Shown piece after piece: positions 18,889 to 29,205 of a stretch of DNA of 64,000 bases. Under the pieces are notes generated by a model that ran no database searches, had not been told where the DNA came from, and saw only the letters and a list, made by a program, of their open reading frames with translations. The DNA is from Shewanella mesophila. GTDB lineage: Bacteria; Pseudomonadota; Gammaproteobacteria; Enterobacterales; Shewanellaceae. The translations under genes and the position numbers were made by a program. Within the stretch, counting starts at the first letter, position 1, and every line of letters starts with the position of its first letter. The stretch spans positions 372,001 to 436,000 of the forward strand of contig NZ_CP080421.1 in assembly GCF_019457515.1 (NCBI RefSeq), written 5' to 3'.

Positions 18889-19773
18889 ATGAAACCCATT
18901 TTTGCTCGCGGTATTTCAAATCAATTCAGGCTAACATTGGCAATTATTTTGTCGGTGATCTTGCTTGTGGCTAATGACAGGCTAGAGCCTGTTCGGCAGT
19001 CTATCTCCTCAATTTTGAGTCCATTACAATACGTTGCCAATATTCCTGGTGTGATACTTGATTGGTCAGCCGAAAGTATCGCAACTCGTAATATGTTGCA
19101 AAAGCAAAATACCGAACTTCTTCGGCAGCAGCTGTTAATGAGCGAACGCCTACAGCGTTTTGAACATTTGCGTCAAGAGAATGAGCGCCTTAGAGCCTTG
19201 CTTGGCTCACCCGTACATATGGACGCCAAAAAGGTCGTAGCCGAAGTGATGGAAGTGGCTAGCGATCCGTTTCGTCATTATGTGGTGTTAAATCATGGTG
19301 CCCGCAGTGGTGTGTATGTGGGTCAGCCCGTGGTCGATGCCCAAGGCGTTGTTGGACAGGTTGTTGAGATTAGTGAGCTCACGAGTCGGGTGCTACTTAT
19401 TTCTGATGTGACACACGCTATTCCTGTGAGAGTAACCCGTAACGATGTACGCCTCATCGCCCAAGGCACTGGGGAGTTGGATGAATTAGAGCTGCGTCAT
19501 GTGGCCAAGAGTACCGATCTACGCGTAGGGGATCTGCTAGTCTCTTCTGGGTTGGGTAAGCGTTTCCCTGAGGGATATCCAGTAGCGCGCATCTTACGTG
19601 TCGACAAAGATGATGGTCAAAGTTATGCCACGGTCGCAGCCCAGCCTCTGGCGGCCTTAGACCGTATCCGTTATCTGTTGTTGATCTGGCCCGATGGTTA
19701 TCTTCCCCAGGGAGAAACATCGAATGAAGATAACAAGGAATCTGTCGCTAACACACCGGAGGTAACCCCATGA
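18889..19773 (+). CDS. mreC: rod-shape determining protein MreC
   Basis: 294 residues. One N-terminal membrane helix (about 13-29), a coiled coil with LMSERLQRFEHLRQENERLR, then the two beta-barrel periplasmic domains containing VVLNHGARSGVYVGQPVVD and DLLVSSGLGKRFPEGYPVA. It links MreB inside the cell to the wall-synthesis enzymes outside. It overlaps mreD by 4 bases. Confidence 0.97.
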   Translation: MKPIFARGISNQFRLTLAIILSVILLVANDRLEPVRQSISSILSPLQYVANIPGVILDWSAESIATRNMLQKQNTELLRQQLLMSERLQRFEHLRQENERLRALLGSPVHMDAKKVVAEVMEVASDPFRHYVVLNHGARSGVYVGQPVVDAQGVVGQVVEISELTSRVLLISDVTHAIPVRVTRNDVRLIAQGTGELDELELRHVAKSTDLRVGDLLVSSGLGKRFPEGYPVARILRVDKDDGQSYATVAAQPLAALDRIRYLLLIWPDGYLPQGETSNEDNKESVANTPEVTP

Positions 19774-20258
19774 GTATGCATATTCCTCATGGCCGCTGGG
19801 TCGTGTGGCTAAGCTTTTTGTTGGCAATGTTATTTCAGATCATGCCGCTGCCGAGTATTGTCGAAGGTTGGCGCCCCGATTGGTTGCTTTTGGTGATGAT
19901 CTACTGGGCGATGGCACTACCTCATAGGTACAATATTTTATCAGCCTGGATATTAGGGGTGTTGCTGGATATTTTACTCGGTGCTCATTTAGGTATCCGA
20001 GCCATAGCGATGTCACTGGTTATCTATGTAGTGGTGCTGCATTTTCAGCGGCTACGTAATTTTCCTATGTGGCAGCAGTCGTTGATGATTGCCAGTTTAG
20101 TCTGTTTATATCATCTGGTGGTATTTTGGGTGCATTTTGTGGTGAATGTCGCCACATTTGATACGAGTTTATTTTTACCTGCGGTATCGAGTTTGATTAT
20201 TTGGCCATGGGTGTTTTGGATGCTTAGACGGATCCGACGAATCTATAAAGTGAGATAA
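19770..20258 (+). CDS. mreD: rod-shape determining protein MreD
   Basis: 162 residues, nearly all hydrophobic, with five or six membrane helices. The MreD signature [20 protein letters not shown] sits near residue 33, followed by [20 protein letters not shown]. It is the integral membrane partner of MreC in the elongation complex. The GTAACCCC-type upstream region is poor in ribosome-site character, so it is probably translated by coupling to mreC. Confidence 0.95.
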   Translation: MSMHIPHGRWVVWLSFLLAMLFQIMPLPSIVEGWRPDWLLLVMIYWAMALPHRYNILSAWILGVLLDILLGAHLGIRAIAMSLVIYVVVLHFQRLRNFPMWQQSLMIASLVCLYHLVVFWVHFVVNVATFDTSLFLPAVSSLIIWPWVFWMLRRIRRIYKVR

Positions 20259-20260
20259 AG

Positions 20261-20842
20261 ATGGCATTGGTATTAGCCTCGGCTTCCCCGCGCCGTAAAG
20301 AGTTGTTAGCTCAGCTGGGTATGGCCGATGAGCAGTTTAAATTTGATATTTTAGCTGCCGATATCGACGAGACTCATATTGACGGCGAGACGGCTCGAAT
20401 GTTTGTCGAGCGTCTTGCAATTGAGAAAGCCCAAGCGGGTTTAGCGCTATACGCTAAGCCAGATGCCGTTGTCCTAGGCTCTGACACGATAGTGGTACTT
20501 GATGAGCAGATCTTAGGTAAACCCAAAGACGAGGCCGATGCTAAAAGCATGCTTGAGCAGCTGTCAGGCCGGCAACATAGTGTCATGACTGCGGTTGCAG
20601 TGACAGATGGAACCCAAACGCTTTCGACGCTTGTTGAAACTAAAGTGCAATTTTGTGGCCTAACTGAGCAAGATATTCTTGCCTATATTGCAACGGGCGA
20701 GCCTATGGATAAGGCTGGTGGCTATGGCATTCAAGGTTTAGGCGGATGTTTCGTGCAAGGGATTGAGGGGAGTTACTCTGCGGTAGTGGGTTTGCCTTTG
20801 GTGGAAACTAGAGCACTACTAATCCAGATGCAGGCTGTATAA
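20261..20842 (+). CDS. maf: Maf-like nucleotide pyrophosphatase (YhdE type)
   Basis: 193 residues. Seen: [16 protein letters not shown] at the N-terminus, [23 protein letters not shown] and [19 protein letters not shown], all Maf family motifs. The mreBCD-maf-rng order matches E. coli yhdE, whose product hydrolyses dTTP and UTP and modified pyrimidine nucleotides to monophosphates, so that specificity is inferred. It starts 2 bases after mreD. Confidence 0.95.
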   Translation: MALVLASASPRRKELLAQLGMADEQFKFDILAADIDETHIDGETARMFVERLAIEKAQAGLALYAKPDAVVLGSDTIVVLDEQILGKPKDEADAKSMLEQLSGRQHSVMTAVAVTDGTQTLSTLVETKVQFCGLTEQDILAYIATGEPMDKAGGYGIQGLGGCFVQGIEGSYSAVVGLPLVETRALLIQMQAV

Positions 20843-20924
20843 TTTAATCCAAAATCAGTTGTTTAGGCTTAGCGTCTCGAGAGACCATTTTTAGCTAACG
20901 TCTATAAACATTAAGTGAGTATTC

Positions 20925-22427
20925 ATGAGTCGCCTAGTCAAAAACAGAGTGCAGCGAAAGATTGGTTCTGAGTTATTGATCAATGTGACGCCGACTGAAG
21001 CTCGTGTTGCCTTAGTTGAATATGGCATCTTGCAAGAGGTGCATATTGAGCGTCGTATGAAGCGCGGTTTGGTTGGTAATATCTATAAGGGCAAGGTCAG
21101 CCGAGTATTACCTGGCATGCAAGCGGCATTCGTCGATATTGGCTTAGATAAAGCGGCCTTTCTGCACGCATCAGATATAGTTCCCCATACCGAGTGTGTC
21201 GCCGATGTTGAAAAAGGCAACTTCGTTGTGCGTGATATTGGTGAGTTAGTACGCCAAGGCCAAGATATTATGGTGCAAGTGGTCAAAGACCCCTTGGGAA
21301 CCAAGGGCGCCCGTCTAACAACGGACATAACCTTGCCATCACGCTACTTAGTTTTCATGCCAGGCTCTAGCCATGTCGGTGTATCACAACGTATTGAGTC
21401 TGAAGAGGTTCGTGCTCGGCTTAAGGGCCTGACCGAACCTTTCGTGGATGAAGATGGTGGCTTTATTATTCGCACCGCAGCAGAAAATGCTGGGGAGCAA
21501 GAGTTGGTTCAAGACGCGGCTTTTTTAAGGCGAGTTTGGGCTAAAGTTAGCGAGCGCCGTAAGCGCTCTGGTGTTGCTCTGCTATATCAAGATCTCGCGC
21601 TACCCGTGCGAATCGTGCGGGATTTTGTCGGCACGGAACTGGACCAAATTCAGGTCGATTCTCGCCAAACCTTTGAAGAGTTACTGCAATTTGCGCAGGA
21701 GTTTATGCCTGAGGTTGCCGACAAAATTGAGCACTATTCGGGTCGAGTGCCTATTTTTGATCTCTATGATGTTGAAAATGAAATTCAGCGGGCACTTGGA
21801 CGTAAGGTCGAACTCAAATCTGGCGGCTACTTGATCATAGATCAAACCGAAGCCATGACCACGGTAGATATTAATACTGGTGCGTTTGTTGGTCATCGTA
21901 ATCTTGAAGAAACGATCTTTAATACCAATCTTGAAGCGACTCATGCCATTGCTCGCCAGCTACGGCTGCGCAATTTGGGCGGTATCATCATTATCGACTT
22001 TATCGATATGCTTAATGAGGATCATAAAAAGCGGGTGTTAAGCACCCTAGAGGCGGCGTTAGCCAACGATAGAGTCAAAACCAATGTGAGCGGCTTTTCT
22101 GGTTTGGGCTTAGTAGAGATGACCCGTAAGCGTACGAGGGAAAGTCTAGAGCATGTACTTTGTGGTGAGTGCCCAGTCTGTTTAGGTAAAGGTACCCTGA
22201 AAACGGTTGAGACGGTTTCCTATGAAATATTTAGAGAGATCATTCGTCTCGATCGTGGATATGATGCAGACGAGTTCTTGGTGTATTGTTCACCAGCGGT
22301 TCATGGAAGCTTAACTGGTGAAGATAGCCATTTGTTAGCCGAACTCGGCGCTTATATTGGCAAACGAGTCAGGTTACAGAATGAACCCATGTATGCGCAG
22401 AACAAATTTGATGTGGTGATAATGTAG
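20925..22427 (+). CDS. rng: ribonuclease G
   Basis: 500 residues, close to the E. coli length plus about 12 extra N-terminal residues. Seen: S1 domain (GNIYKGKVSRVLPGMQAAFVD), catalytic acids in TTVDINTGAFVG and IIIIDFIDM, and the zinc-link CGECPVC that holds the dimer. It processes the 5' end of 16S rRNA and decays some mRNAs. The start ATG at 20925 follows a TTAAGTGAG stretch. The GTG of yhdP shares the last base of its stop codon. Confidence 0.96.
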   Translation: MSRLVKNRVQRKIGSELLINVTPTEARVALVEYGILQEVHIERRMKRGLVGNIYKGKVSRVLPGMQAAFVDIGLDKAAFLHASDIVPHTECVADVEKGNFVVRDIGELVRQGQDIMVQVVKDPLGTKGARLTTDITLPSRYLVFMPGSSHVGVSQRIESEEVRARLKGLTEPFVDEDGGFIIRTAAENAGEQELVQDAAFLRRVWAKVSERRKRSGVALLYQDLALPVRIVRDFVGTELDQIQVDSRQTFEELLQFAQEFMPEVADKIEHYSGRVPIFDLYDVENEIQRALGRKVELKSGGYLIIDQTEAMTTVDINTGAFVGHRNLEETIFNTNLEATHAIARQLRLRNLGGIIIIDFIDMLNEDHKKRVLSTLEAALANDRVKTNVSGFSGLGLVEMTRKRTRESLEHVLCGECPVCLGKGTLKTVETVSYEIFREIIRLDRGYDADEFLVYCSPAVHGSLTGEDSHLLAELGAYIGKRVRLQNEPMYAQNKFDVVIM

Positions 22428-25400
22428 TGTCTCGTACATTTTGCCCTCGAACCTTTGGCCGTCTCTGCTGGCAGAGCGTCGCGATAATTTTAGTTGTATT
22501 TGCCCTCGGCGTGAGCCTTTTTCGAGGGTTATTGCCTAAGCTAGATCAAGTGCGCCAAGAGTTAGTTAGTTACATTGAGCAAGAGTATCAAGTTACAGTG
22601 CAACTGTCTGAATTGACCGCAGAGTGGCAAGCATTTGGTCCAGCGGTGACGATAGAAAAGCTTGTGCTTCCGCCCCAAGAAAATCTGCCGCTAACGCTCA
22701 TTGTTGAAAATGTCCATGTCAAACTCGACTTTTGGCAAACCTTAGTCTCAGCGTCACCTCAAATTGAGAATGTGATATTTGAGGGTGTCGATATCGCCCT
22801 CGATATCGATAAGCTCAATCAATCCGCGGCCGTGGCCCGAGACGATCAAAATAGTGTGGCGAGCGAACTGAATCTCGATTGGGTTTATCAGCTTATGCTT
22901 GAGCAACTCGAGCGATTTTCGATCACCGATGTGACGCTGCAACTGATCAGCCAAGCTCATCAATATCGCCCTATTCATGTCAACAACCTGCGCTGGCGTA
23001 ATCGAGATGATTCTCATCGTGCCCAGGGTCAGCTTTATTTAGACAAGAATGCCTCCGAGGTTGAGCGTCTATCCTTGAGTATTGATATTGATGGCAATGG
23101 TTATCAACCAGACAGTTTAGAGGGGCAAATATACCTTGCAGCAAACTCGTTAGATCTGGGGGAGTGGGCTTCGAGGCAGCTGAACCCCTACGACAATAAA
23201 CGTACTTTACCCTTAGAAGGTGTGATAAATCTGCAGGCATGGGCCGATTTTTCTGATCGCCAAATTACCTCTGCGACTGTTGCATTTAATCCCAGTTGGC
23301 TGCAATGGCAACTCAATGGTGAGCAACAAAAATTTGAGATCCAAGGCGGCCAGTTAAATTGGGCACCAACTGAACTCGGTTGGCATTTAGCTAGTGCTAA
23401 TTTGGCTTTCGCTACCAATCAAACCCCATGGCCAGCGCTAAATCTTGCTGTGAATAAGCGAGATGATCATATTAGAGCGAGTCTCAATGAGCTTGATACC
23501 CAAGTGCTGCTGCCGTTATTACCTCTCTTACCTGGCATGGGCTTAAATGGGCTTAATAGTTGGCAGGCTATGGCTCCTCATGGCGCGATAAAGGACCTAC
23601 AGCTGGACTATCAACTTGGCCAGCCCTTGTTGCTCTCGGTAAATGCGCAGCAGTTGGCCTGGAAATATGCCAACGGTATTCCAGGTAGTGCGCCAATCGA
23701 TCTGCAACTGGGTGTACGTGGTGACAATCTCTATGTTTCAGCGCCAGCCCAAGATTATATTATCGATTTCGATACTGGATTTGAGCGACCTATCGCGCTG
23801 CAAGGTGAGGCGTTTAGCGTTAAGTATGTGCTCGGCGATGCATCGCTCATTGCTCCTAAGCTAGTCTTTAGAAATGATGATATTGCCATCGACGCAGGAT
23901 TAAAAATGCAGTTCGATCAAACTGCTCATCTGAGTTTGCTGGCCGATGTCGATGTTAAAGATGCGGCAAATGCCAAGTATTACTTTCCTAAACATGGCAT
24001 GAGTGAGTCGCTGATAGATTACCTCGAAGGCGCAATAAAAGCGGGTAATAGCGATGATGCAACTGTGGTATGGCAAGGTGCGCTAGCGGATTTTCCTTAT
24101 CAAGATAACAGCGGCGTGTTTCAGGCAGGGTTCTCGCTGAAGCAAGCGCGATATCAATTTCAGCCAGATTGGCCTGAAGTGATCGACTTGAGTCTCGATG
24201 CCCTATTTGAAAATGCGGCGATGGATATTTGGGTTAATAAAGGCCAGCTCTTGGATGTGGCTGCCGATGGTGCCCATGTGGCCATCGCCAGCATGAGTCA
24301 TGAGACAGTGTTGACCGTACGCGCCGATCTTCATACTGCGGGAGATGCCGCGAAAGAGGTGTTAATTCGTTCACCGCTTAAGGACAGTGTCGGGGCCACG
24401 CTGAAAGTGGTACAAGTTCAAGGTGATGTTGATGGCAAGCTGGATCTCACTATCCCTCTGTATGAAGGTGGTATCGCGGACATTAAGGGGACGGTCAGTT
24501 TTTCCGACACGCCTGTTTACATCGCCGAGCCCGGCGTGCAGCTTGACGGCGTAACAGGCCAGGTCTACTTCGTTAATGACGTAGTTACGGGCGAAGCGAT
24601 ACAGGCTAAGTTATTTGAGCAGCCCGTTAGTCTGAGTTTTGATACTGGAAAGCTCAACAAAAACTATGGCTTAAATTTAGATATGCAGGGAAGTTGGCAA
24701 CTGGAGTCGCTGCCAAAAATCTTAGACAATCCCCTTAAGGATTATTATCAAGGCCAAGCAAATTGGCAGGGGGCGATGACATTGATATTCGACCCCTTGG
24801 GGTATCGGATTCAGGCACAGGTTGATAGTGATCTCGAAGGTGTGTCTTTAACCCTGCCAGGTGAGTTTGCTAAGAGCGCCGATAGTAAAAGGCGATTATC
24901 TTTCGAGCTGATTGGTGACAATAAACAATCCTCTTTGGGCGCTAAGTTGGGCGAACAGCTTGAGTTTTGGGGCGGATTTAACGAGGAATCTTCAGGTCAG
25001 CTAGCTCACTTTGATCTGTTATTGGGGCGGACCTTTAAGCCGGGTGATCAGTTGCGTCGAGAGCAGGGGCATTTAGCGTTAGATCTGCCTGAAACCGATC
25101 TAGCACCATGGCTGCCAATTATTAGAGGGTTCATTGGTGATATTCCAACGAGTACCTTGGCGACAGATGCTGCGATGGCCGACGCCTTAGGTAGTGATGA
25201 GAACTTAGATACTGATGAAAACTTAGCTATCGATGATTCCTTAGCTCAGGATTTAGCTGTACAGCAAGTGGTTGCACCGCAACAGGGATTTTTCCCGCCG
25301 CTGGTTTCGATAGATGGTCGTATGCAACAACTGTCAGTGTTTGGATTACCTATGACTGATTTGAGTATACAGGCCAGTCCGACGGACCACGGTTGGCGCT

Positions 25401-26770
25401 TTGAAGGCGTGTCGAACGAGTTTGACGGTCGTGTTGATTTTTATCCTGACTGGTCGTCACAAGGCTTAAAAATCGTTGCTAAGCATTTTGATTTTTCGCC
25501 AGTGATTAAAAAGTCTGAAGAAACCACTATTCCGAGTGATACCGTGTTAAGTAACCTTCCTCCTCTGGCCGTCGATGTCGACGAATTTAGCCTTTATGGT
25601 AAACAACTCGGCCACTTGGTATTGCAGGGCACACCAGCTGGTGGAGACTATCAAATTCAAACTATTTCGCTTAACACTCCAGGTATAGCCCTTAAAGGGA
25701 AAGGAGCTTGGTTGAACAGTGAGCATCAGAATTTGACGGAGTTTGACCTTGATCTGCAGGCGAAAAAATTTGATGAAGTGTCTGAGCGCTTAGGGATCGA
25801 TCCTGGGTTAAAAGAAGCCCCACTCGATCTCCAAGCTAAACTGTCATGGATTGGTGCACCCTATGGATTTTCCTTAGAGACGCTTAATGGTCAGGTTGAC
25901 TATAAATTAGGTAAGGGGCATCTGTCAGAGGTGAGTGATAAGGGGGCACGCATATTTTCGTTATTTAGCCTCGATTCTTTGCTACGGAAATTATCGTTAG
26001 ATTTCTCCGATGTGTTTGGTAAGGGGCTATATTTTGATTCGTTTTCTGGCACGTTAAGGCTTGACGATGGCGTGGTTAAAACCACAGATTCCGAAATGCA
26101 AGCGGTCGCGGGTAATATGCGGGTACGTGGTTATACAGACTTAACCACCGAAAGCTTGAATTACGATATTCGTTTTGTGCCCAAGTTAGCCTCGAGCGTA
26201 CCGACAGTGGTGCTGCTCAGCACTGGCGGCTGGACCTTCGGCTTGGGCGCATTTGCCTTAACTAAGGTACTCGAGCCTGTCATTGAGGTGATTTCTGAAA
26301 TTCGTTTTAGACTAACTGGCACCATGTCAGAGCCCAAGCTTGAAGAGCTAGAACGCAAGAGTAAAGAGATAGAGATCCCTGAATCGGTATTACCTGAGCA
26401 CTTAAGGAAGAAGACGCCTCAAGCGCCCGCAGGTGATAGCGTGATGCCCGAGTCAATAAAAGATCAAGCGCAACCAGCCAGTCTAAGTGAGGTTGCAGTG
26501 CCACCCGTTCTCAATCAAGCTGTGCAGAGTGAAACAAATGCCGCTGGTGTCGAGATCCCTAAACCAGTGGTTGAAGCCCCGCCAGAATTTAAAGAGTCAA
26601 CTAAACCGAGACAAGCAAACCCACAGAAAAAAGACAGCGATAACTCAGGTTCGAGTGATAACAGTGACAGCAGTGACAAGAAGGAGCAAATTGATGCAGA
26701 TAAGCTTATTACAATGTCAGAGTGGTCGAGATGTCGATGCCAATCTCCACTTTATCAGCGAGCAGCTTGA
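22427..26770 (+). CDS. yhdP: YhdP, AsmA-like inter-membrane lipid transport protein
   Basis: 1447 residues. One N-terminal membrane helix (about 17-36), then a very long beta-rich periplasmic body of the TamB/AsmA/YhdP group, and a C-terminal DUF3971/AsmA_2-like end (STGGWTFGLGAFALTKVL). In E. coli YhdP acts with TamB and YdbH in moving phospholipid to the outer membrane. Oddities: an acidic DENL repeat near residue 925, and after about residue 1310 a Pro-, Ser- and Lys-rich tail (DNSGSSDNSDSSDKK) whose last 25 codons overlap the nitrilase gene. Confidence 0.93.
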   Translation: MSRTFCPRTFGRLCWQSVAIILVVFALGVSLFRGLLPKLDQVRQELVSYIEQEYQVTVQLSELTAEWQAFGPAVTIEKLVLPPQENLPLTLIVENVHVKLDFWQTLVSASPQIENVIFEGVDIALDIDKLNQSAAVARDDQNSVASELNLDWVYQLMLEQLERFSITDVTLQLISQAHQYRPIHVNNLRWRNRDDSHRAQGQLYLDKNASEVERLSLSIDIDGNGYQPDSLEGQIYLAANSLDLGEWASRQLNPYDNKRTLPLEGVINLQAWADFSDRQITSATVAFNPSWLQWQLNGEQQKFEIQGGQLNWAPTELGWHLASANLAFATNQTPWPALNLAVNKRDDHIRASLNELDTQVLLPLLPLLPGMGLNGLNSWQAMAPHGAIKDLQLDYQLGQPLLLSVNAQQLAWKYANGIPGSAPIDLQLGVRGDNLYVSAPAQDYIIDFDTGFERPIALQGEAFSVKYVLGDASLIAPKLVFRNDDIAIDAGLKMQFDQTAHLSLLADVDVKDAANAKYYFPKHGMSESLIDYLEGAIKAGNSDDATVVWQGALADFPYQDNSGVFQAGFSLKQARYQFQPDWPEVIDLSLDALFENAAMDIWVNKGQLLDVAADGAHVAIASMSHETVLTVRADLHTAGDAAKEVLIRSPLKDSVGATLKVVQVQGDVDGKLDLTIPLYEGGIADIKGTVSFSDTPVYIAEPGVQLDGVTGQVYFVNDVVTGEAIQAKLFEQPVSLSFDTGKLNKNYGLNLDMQGSWQLESLPKILDNPLKDYYQGQANWQGAMTLIFDPLGYRIQAQVDSDLEGVSLTLPGEFAKSADSKRRLSFELIGDNKQSSLGAKLGEQLEFWGGFNEESSGQLAHFDLLLGRTFKPGDQLRREQGHLALDLPETDLAPWLPIIRGFIGDIPTSTLATDAAMADALGSDENLDTDENLAIDDSLAQDLAVQQVVAPQQGFFPPLVSIDGRMQQLSVFGLPMTDLSIQASPTDHGWRFEGVSNEFDGRVDFYPDWSSQGLKIVAKHFDFSPVIKKSEETTIPSDTVLSNLPPLAVDVDEFSLYGKQLGHLVLQGTPAGGDYQIQTISLNTPGIALKGKGAWLNSEHQNLTEFDLDLQAKKFDEVSERLGIDPGLKEAPLDLQAKLSWIGAPYGFSLETLNGQVDYKLGKGHLSEVSDKGARIFSLFSLDSLLRKLSLDFSDVFGKGLYFDSFSGTLRLDDGVVKTTDSEMQAVAGNMRVRGYTDLTTESLNYDIRFVPKLASSVPTVVLLSTGGWTFGLGAFALTKVLEPVIEVISEIRFRLTGTMSEPKLEELERKSKEIEIPESVLPEHLRKKTPQAPAGDSVMPESIKDQAQPASLSEVAVPPVLNQAVQSETNAAGVEIPKPVVEAPPEFKESTKPRQANPQKKDSDNSGSSDNSDSSDKKEQIDADKLITMSEWSRCRCQSPLYQRAA

Positions 26771-27524
26771 GCAGCTTGATGTTAACAATCGACCTCATTT
26801 AGTGGTGCTACCCGAATGCTGTTTGTTATTTGGTGGTCATGAGAGTCAGCAACTCGCCTATGCTGGGACCGATGCGCGAAGTGAGCTAAAGCAGACTCTG
26901 GCTAATATGGCCGCGCAATATGGGGTTTATCTTGTCGCCGGAACGATTCCTATCTTGGCCGATGACGGTCGAGTTTATAGTCGTAGTTATCTGTTTGATG
27001 ATAATGGCAGTACCTTAGGTCACTATGACAAGCTGCATCTATTTGATGTGGATGTTGCCGATGGCACCAAAAGCTATCGTGAAAGTGATACTTTTTGTCC
27101 AGGGGATCATATCTGCGTTATCGATACTCCTTTCGGTAAAGTGGGGATGGCGATATGCTACGACTTAAGATTTGCGGATCTGTTTAGAGCGATGAGGCTG
27201 CAAGGCGCTGAGATCATCGTACTTCCAGCAGCATTTACTCGAGTAACAGGTCAGGCCCATTGGTTGCCTTTACTCCAGGTTAGGGCGATTGAGACTCAAT
27301 GTTTTGTATTGGCCGCCGCTCAATGGGGGCAACATAATCAAGGGAGTCGAGAAACCTGGGGTCACAGCTGTGTGGTTGGCCCTTGGGGCGATGTATTGGC
27401 GTTGATGCCTGAGCAGTGTGGTTGGTTGACGACCTCTATAGATGTCAGTGAGATTGAAGATATTCGCAAGGGGATCCCCGTAGGTAAGCACAATCGTTTC
27501 GTTGAACCTAAGTTAAGGTCATAA
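26694..27524 (+). CDS. nitrilase-family amidase (deaminated glutathione amidase-like)
   Basis: 276 residues from the ATG at 26694, preceded by AAGGAG at 26680-26686. The frame is open upstream, but that is yhdP read in another frame. The Glu-Lys-Cys triad is visible: LPECC, HYDKLHLFD and GMAICYDLRFADLFRA. The pattern is close to Nit1-type enzymes, which hydrolyse deaminated glutathione, a side product of transaminases; that substrate is inferred. The start lies 77 bases inside yhdP, so the two are translated from one message in different frames. Confidence 0.9.
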   Translation: MQISLLQCQSGRDVDANLHFISEQLEQLDVNNRPHLVVLPECCLLFGGHESQQLAYAGTDARSELKQTLANMAAQYGVYLVAGTIPILADDGRVYSRSYLFDDNGSTLGHYDKLHLFDVDVADGTKSYRESDTFCPGDHICVIDTPFGKVGMAICYDLRFADLFRAMRLQGAEIIVLPAAFTRVTGQAHWLPLLQVRAIETQCFVLAAAQWGQHNQGSRETWGHSCVVGPWGDVLALMPEQCGWLTTSIDVSEIEDIRKGIPVGKHNRFVEPKLRS

Positions 27525-27588
27525 GTCCTGATTGTATTACAACGAATAATGTATAACTCGTGGAATACGAGCTAAAGAGAGAGAATTA

Positions 27589-29037
27589 ATGCCATTTTTA
27601 ACCCAAGTAGAACAGAGTTTATTGCAAGATGGATTGTCATTAGATCAATTGCAAGGCTACCTCAAGAGTATGCACCAACATCAGATCGACTTTTCCGATC
27701 TCTACTTTCAAGGTAGCCGTCATGAGTCTTGGGTGTTAGAAGATGGCATAGTTAAAGACGGTAGTTTTCATATTGAGCGCGGTGTCGGCGTTAGGGCTAT
27801 CTCGGGAGAGAAAACCGGTTTTGCTTACGCCGATGAGATAACCCCAAGTGCACTCAATGCGTCGGTTGAAGCTGCGAGAGGGATCTCTGCTGTGGGAGAG
27901 AGCGGCCATGTTCAAGCGTGGAAAACACAGAAGGTTAATCCTCTTTACCAGAGCGCAGATCCCATTGCGGCAATGGAAGAGGTGAAAAAAATCCAGCTGT
28001 TAAAGCAAGCAGATGCTTATGTGCGCAGCTTAGATAGTCGCATAATTCAAGTGGTGATCAGCCTCTCTGGTGTACATGAAGAGATCTTAGTGGCGGCCAG
28101 TGATGGTACTCTGGCGGCAGATATTCGTCCCTTGGTTCGTTTTAACTGCAGCGTGATTTTAGAGCAAGATGGCAAACGCGAACGCGGCGCGAGTGGTGGC
28201 GGTGGACGTCACGATTATCAAGGCTTCTTCGACAACGACGATACTGGGCTACCCAGCTGTTTTGCATTTGCCAGAGAAGCCGTGCGTCAAGCGTCGGTTA
28301 ACTTAACGGCTATCGATGCCCCCGCTGGCGAAATGCCTGTAGTCTTGGGGGCTGGCTGGCCAGGGGTGTTACTGCACGAGGCGGTAGGTCATGGTTTAGA
28401 GGGTGACTTTAACCGTAAAGGTAGCAGCGCATTTAGTGGGCTTGTGGGCCAGCAAGTTGCGTCTAAGTTGGTTACCGTCGTCGATGATGGCACCATTGCT
28501 AATCGTCGCGGCTCGCTCAGCATAGATGACGAAGGTGTGCCCACTCAGAAAACCGTGTTGATCGAAAATGGCGTTCTCAAAGGTTATATGCAAGACAAGC
28601 TCAATGCCCGCCTGATGGGTGAGCAATCCACTGGCAATGGTCGCCGCGAGTCATATGCCCATTTGCCTATGCCGCGTATGACCAACACCTATATGGAAGC
28701 GGGTGAGTCAGATCCTGCTGATATTATTAAGTCGGTAGAAAAAGGTATTTATGCCCCTAACTTTGGTGGCGGACAGGTGGATATCACTTCCGGCAAGTTT
28801 GTATTTTCGGCGTCGGAAGCTTACCTAATTGAAAAAGGTGAAATTACTCAAGCCATTAAAGGGGCTACTTTGATTGGCAATGGGCCAGAAGCCATGGGGC
28901 AGATCTCTATGGTCGGTAATGATTTGGCGTTAGACCAAGGTGTTGGTGTTTGTGGTAAAGATGGTCAGAGTGTGCCTGTTGGGGTTGGTCAGCCAAGTCT
29001 GAAGCTCGATCGTTTAACTGTGGGTGGTACCGCTTAA
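27589..29037 (+). CDS. tldD: metalloprotease TldD
   Basis: 482 residues. The zinc motif HEAVGH is at 263-268 ([14 protein letters not shown]), and the C-terminal end has [24 protein letters not shown], which is conserved in TldD. TldD and PmbA(TldE) form a heterodimer that degrades unfolded peptides and matures microcin B17 and CcdA in E. coli. Its partner pmbA is in the same window at 34.7 kb. Start at the ATG after AGAGAGAG. Confidence 0.97.
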   Translation: MPFLTQVEQSLLQDGLSLDQLQGYLKSMHQHQIDFSDLYFQGSRHESWVLEDGIVKDGSFHIERGVGVRAISGEKTGFAYADEITPSALNASVEAARGISAVGESGHVQAWKTQKVNPLYQSADPIAAMEEVKKIQLLKQADAYVRSLDSRIIQVVISLSGVHEEILVAASDGTLAADIRPLVRFNCSVILEQDGKRERGASGGGGRHDYQGFFDNDDTGLPSCFAFAREAVRQASVNLTAIDAPAGEMPVVLGAGWPGVLLHEAVGHGLEGDFNRKGSSAFSGLVGQQVASKLVTVVDDGTIANRRGSLSIDDEGVPTQKTVLIENGVLKGYMQDKLNARLMGEQSTGNGRRESYAHLPMPRMTNTYMEAGESDPADIIKSVEKGIYAPNFGGGQVDITSGKFVFSASEAYLIEKGEITQAIKGATLIGNGPEAMGQISMVGNDLALDQGVGVCGKDGQSVPVGVGQPSLKLDRLTVGGTA

Positions 29038-29205
29038 GTCGATAACGATTTGAGGCGTGTCAGCTACTTACAGCTATCATTGCTGTGGTGAGGATTTGCT
29101 TCACTACAGCGATCTAACGCCCACAATTGAAGGAGCGTCTTCTCATCCCCATTAATGGGTGTTAACATTTGCCAAGGAAGTAGAGCATTCGCTCTAGGGG
29201 TGTCG

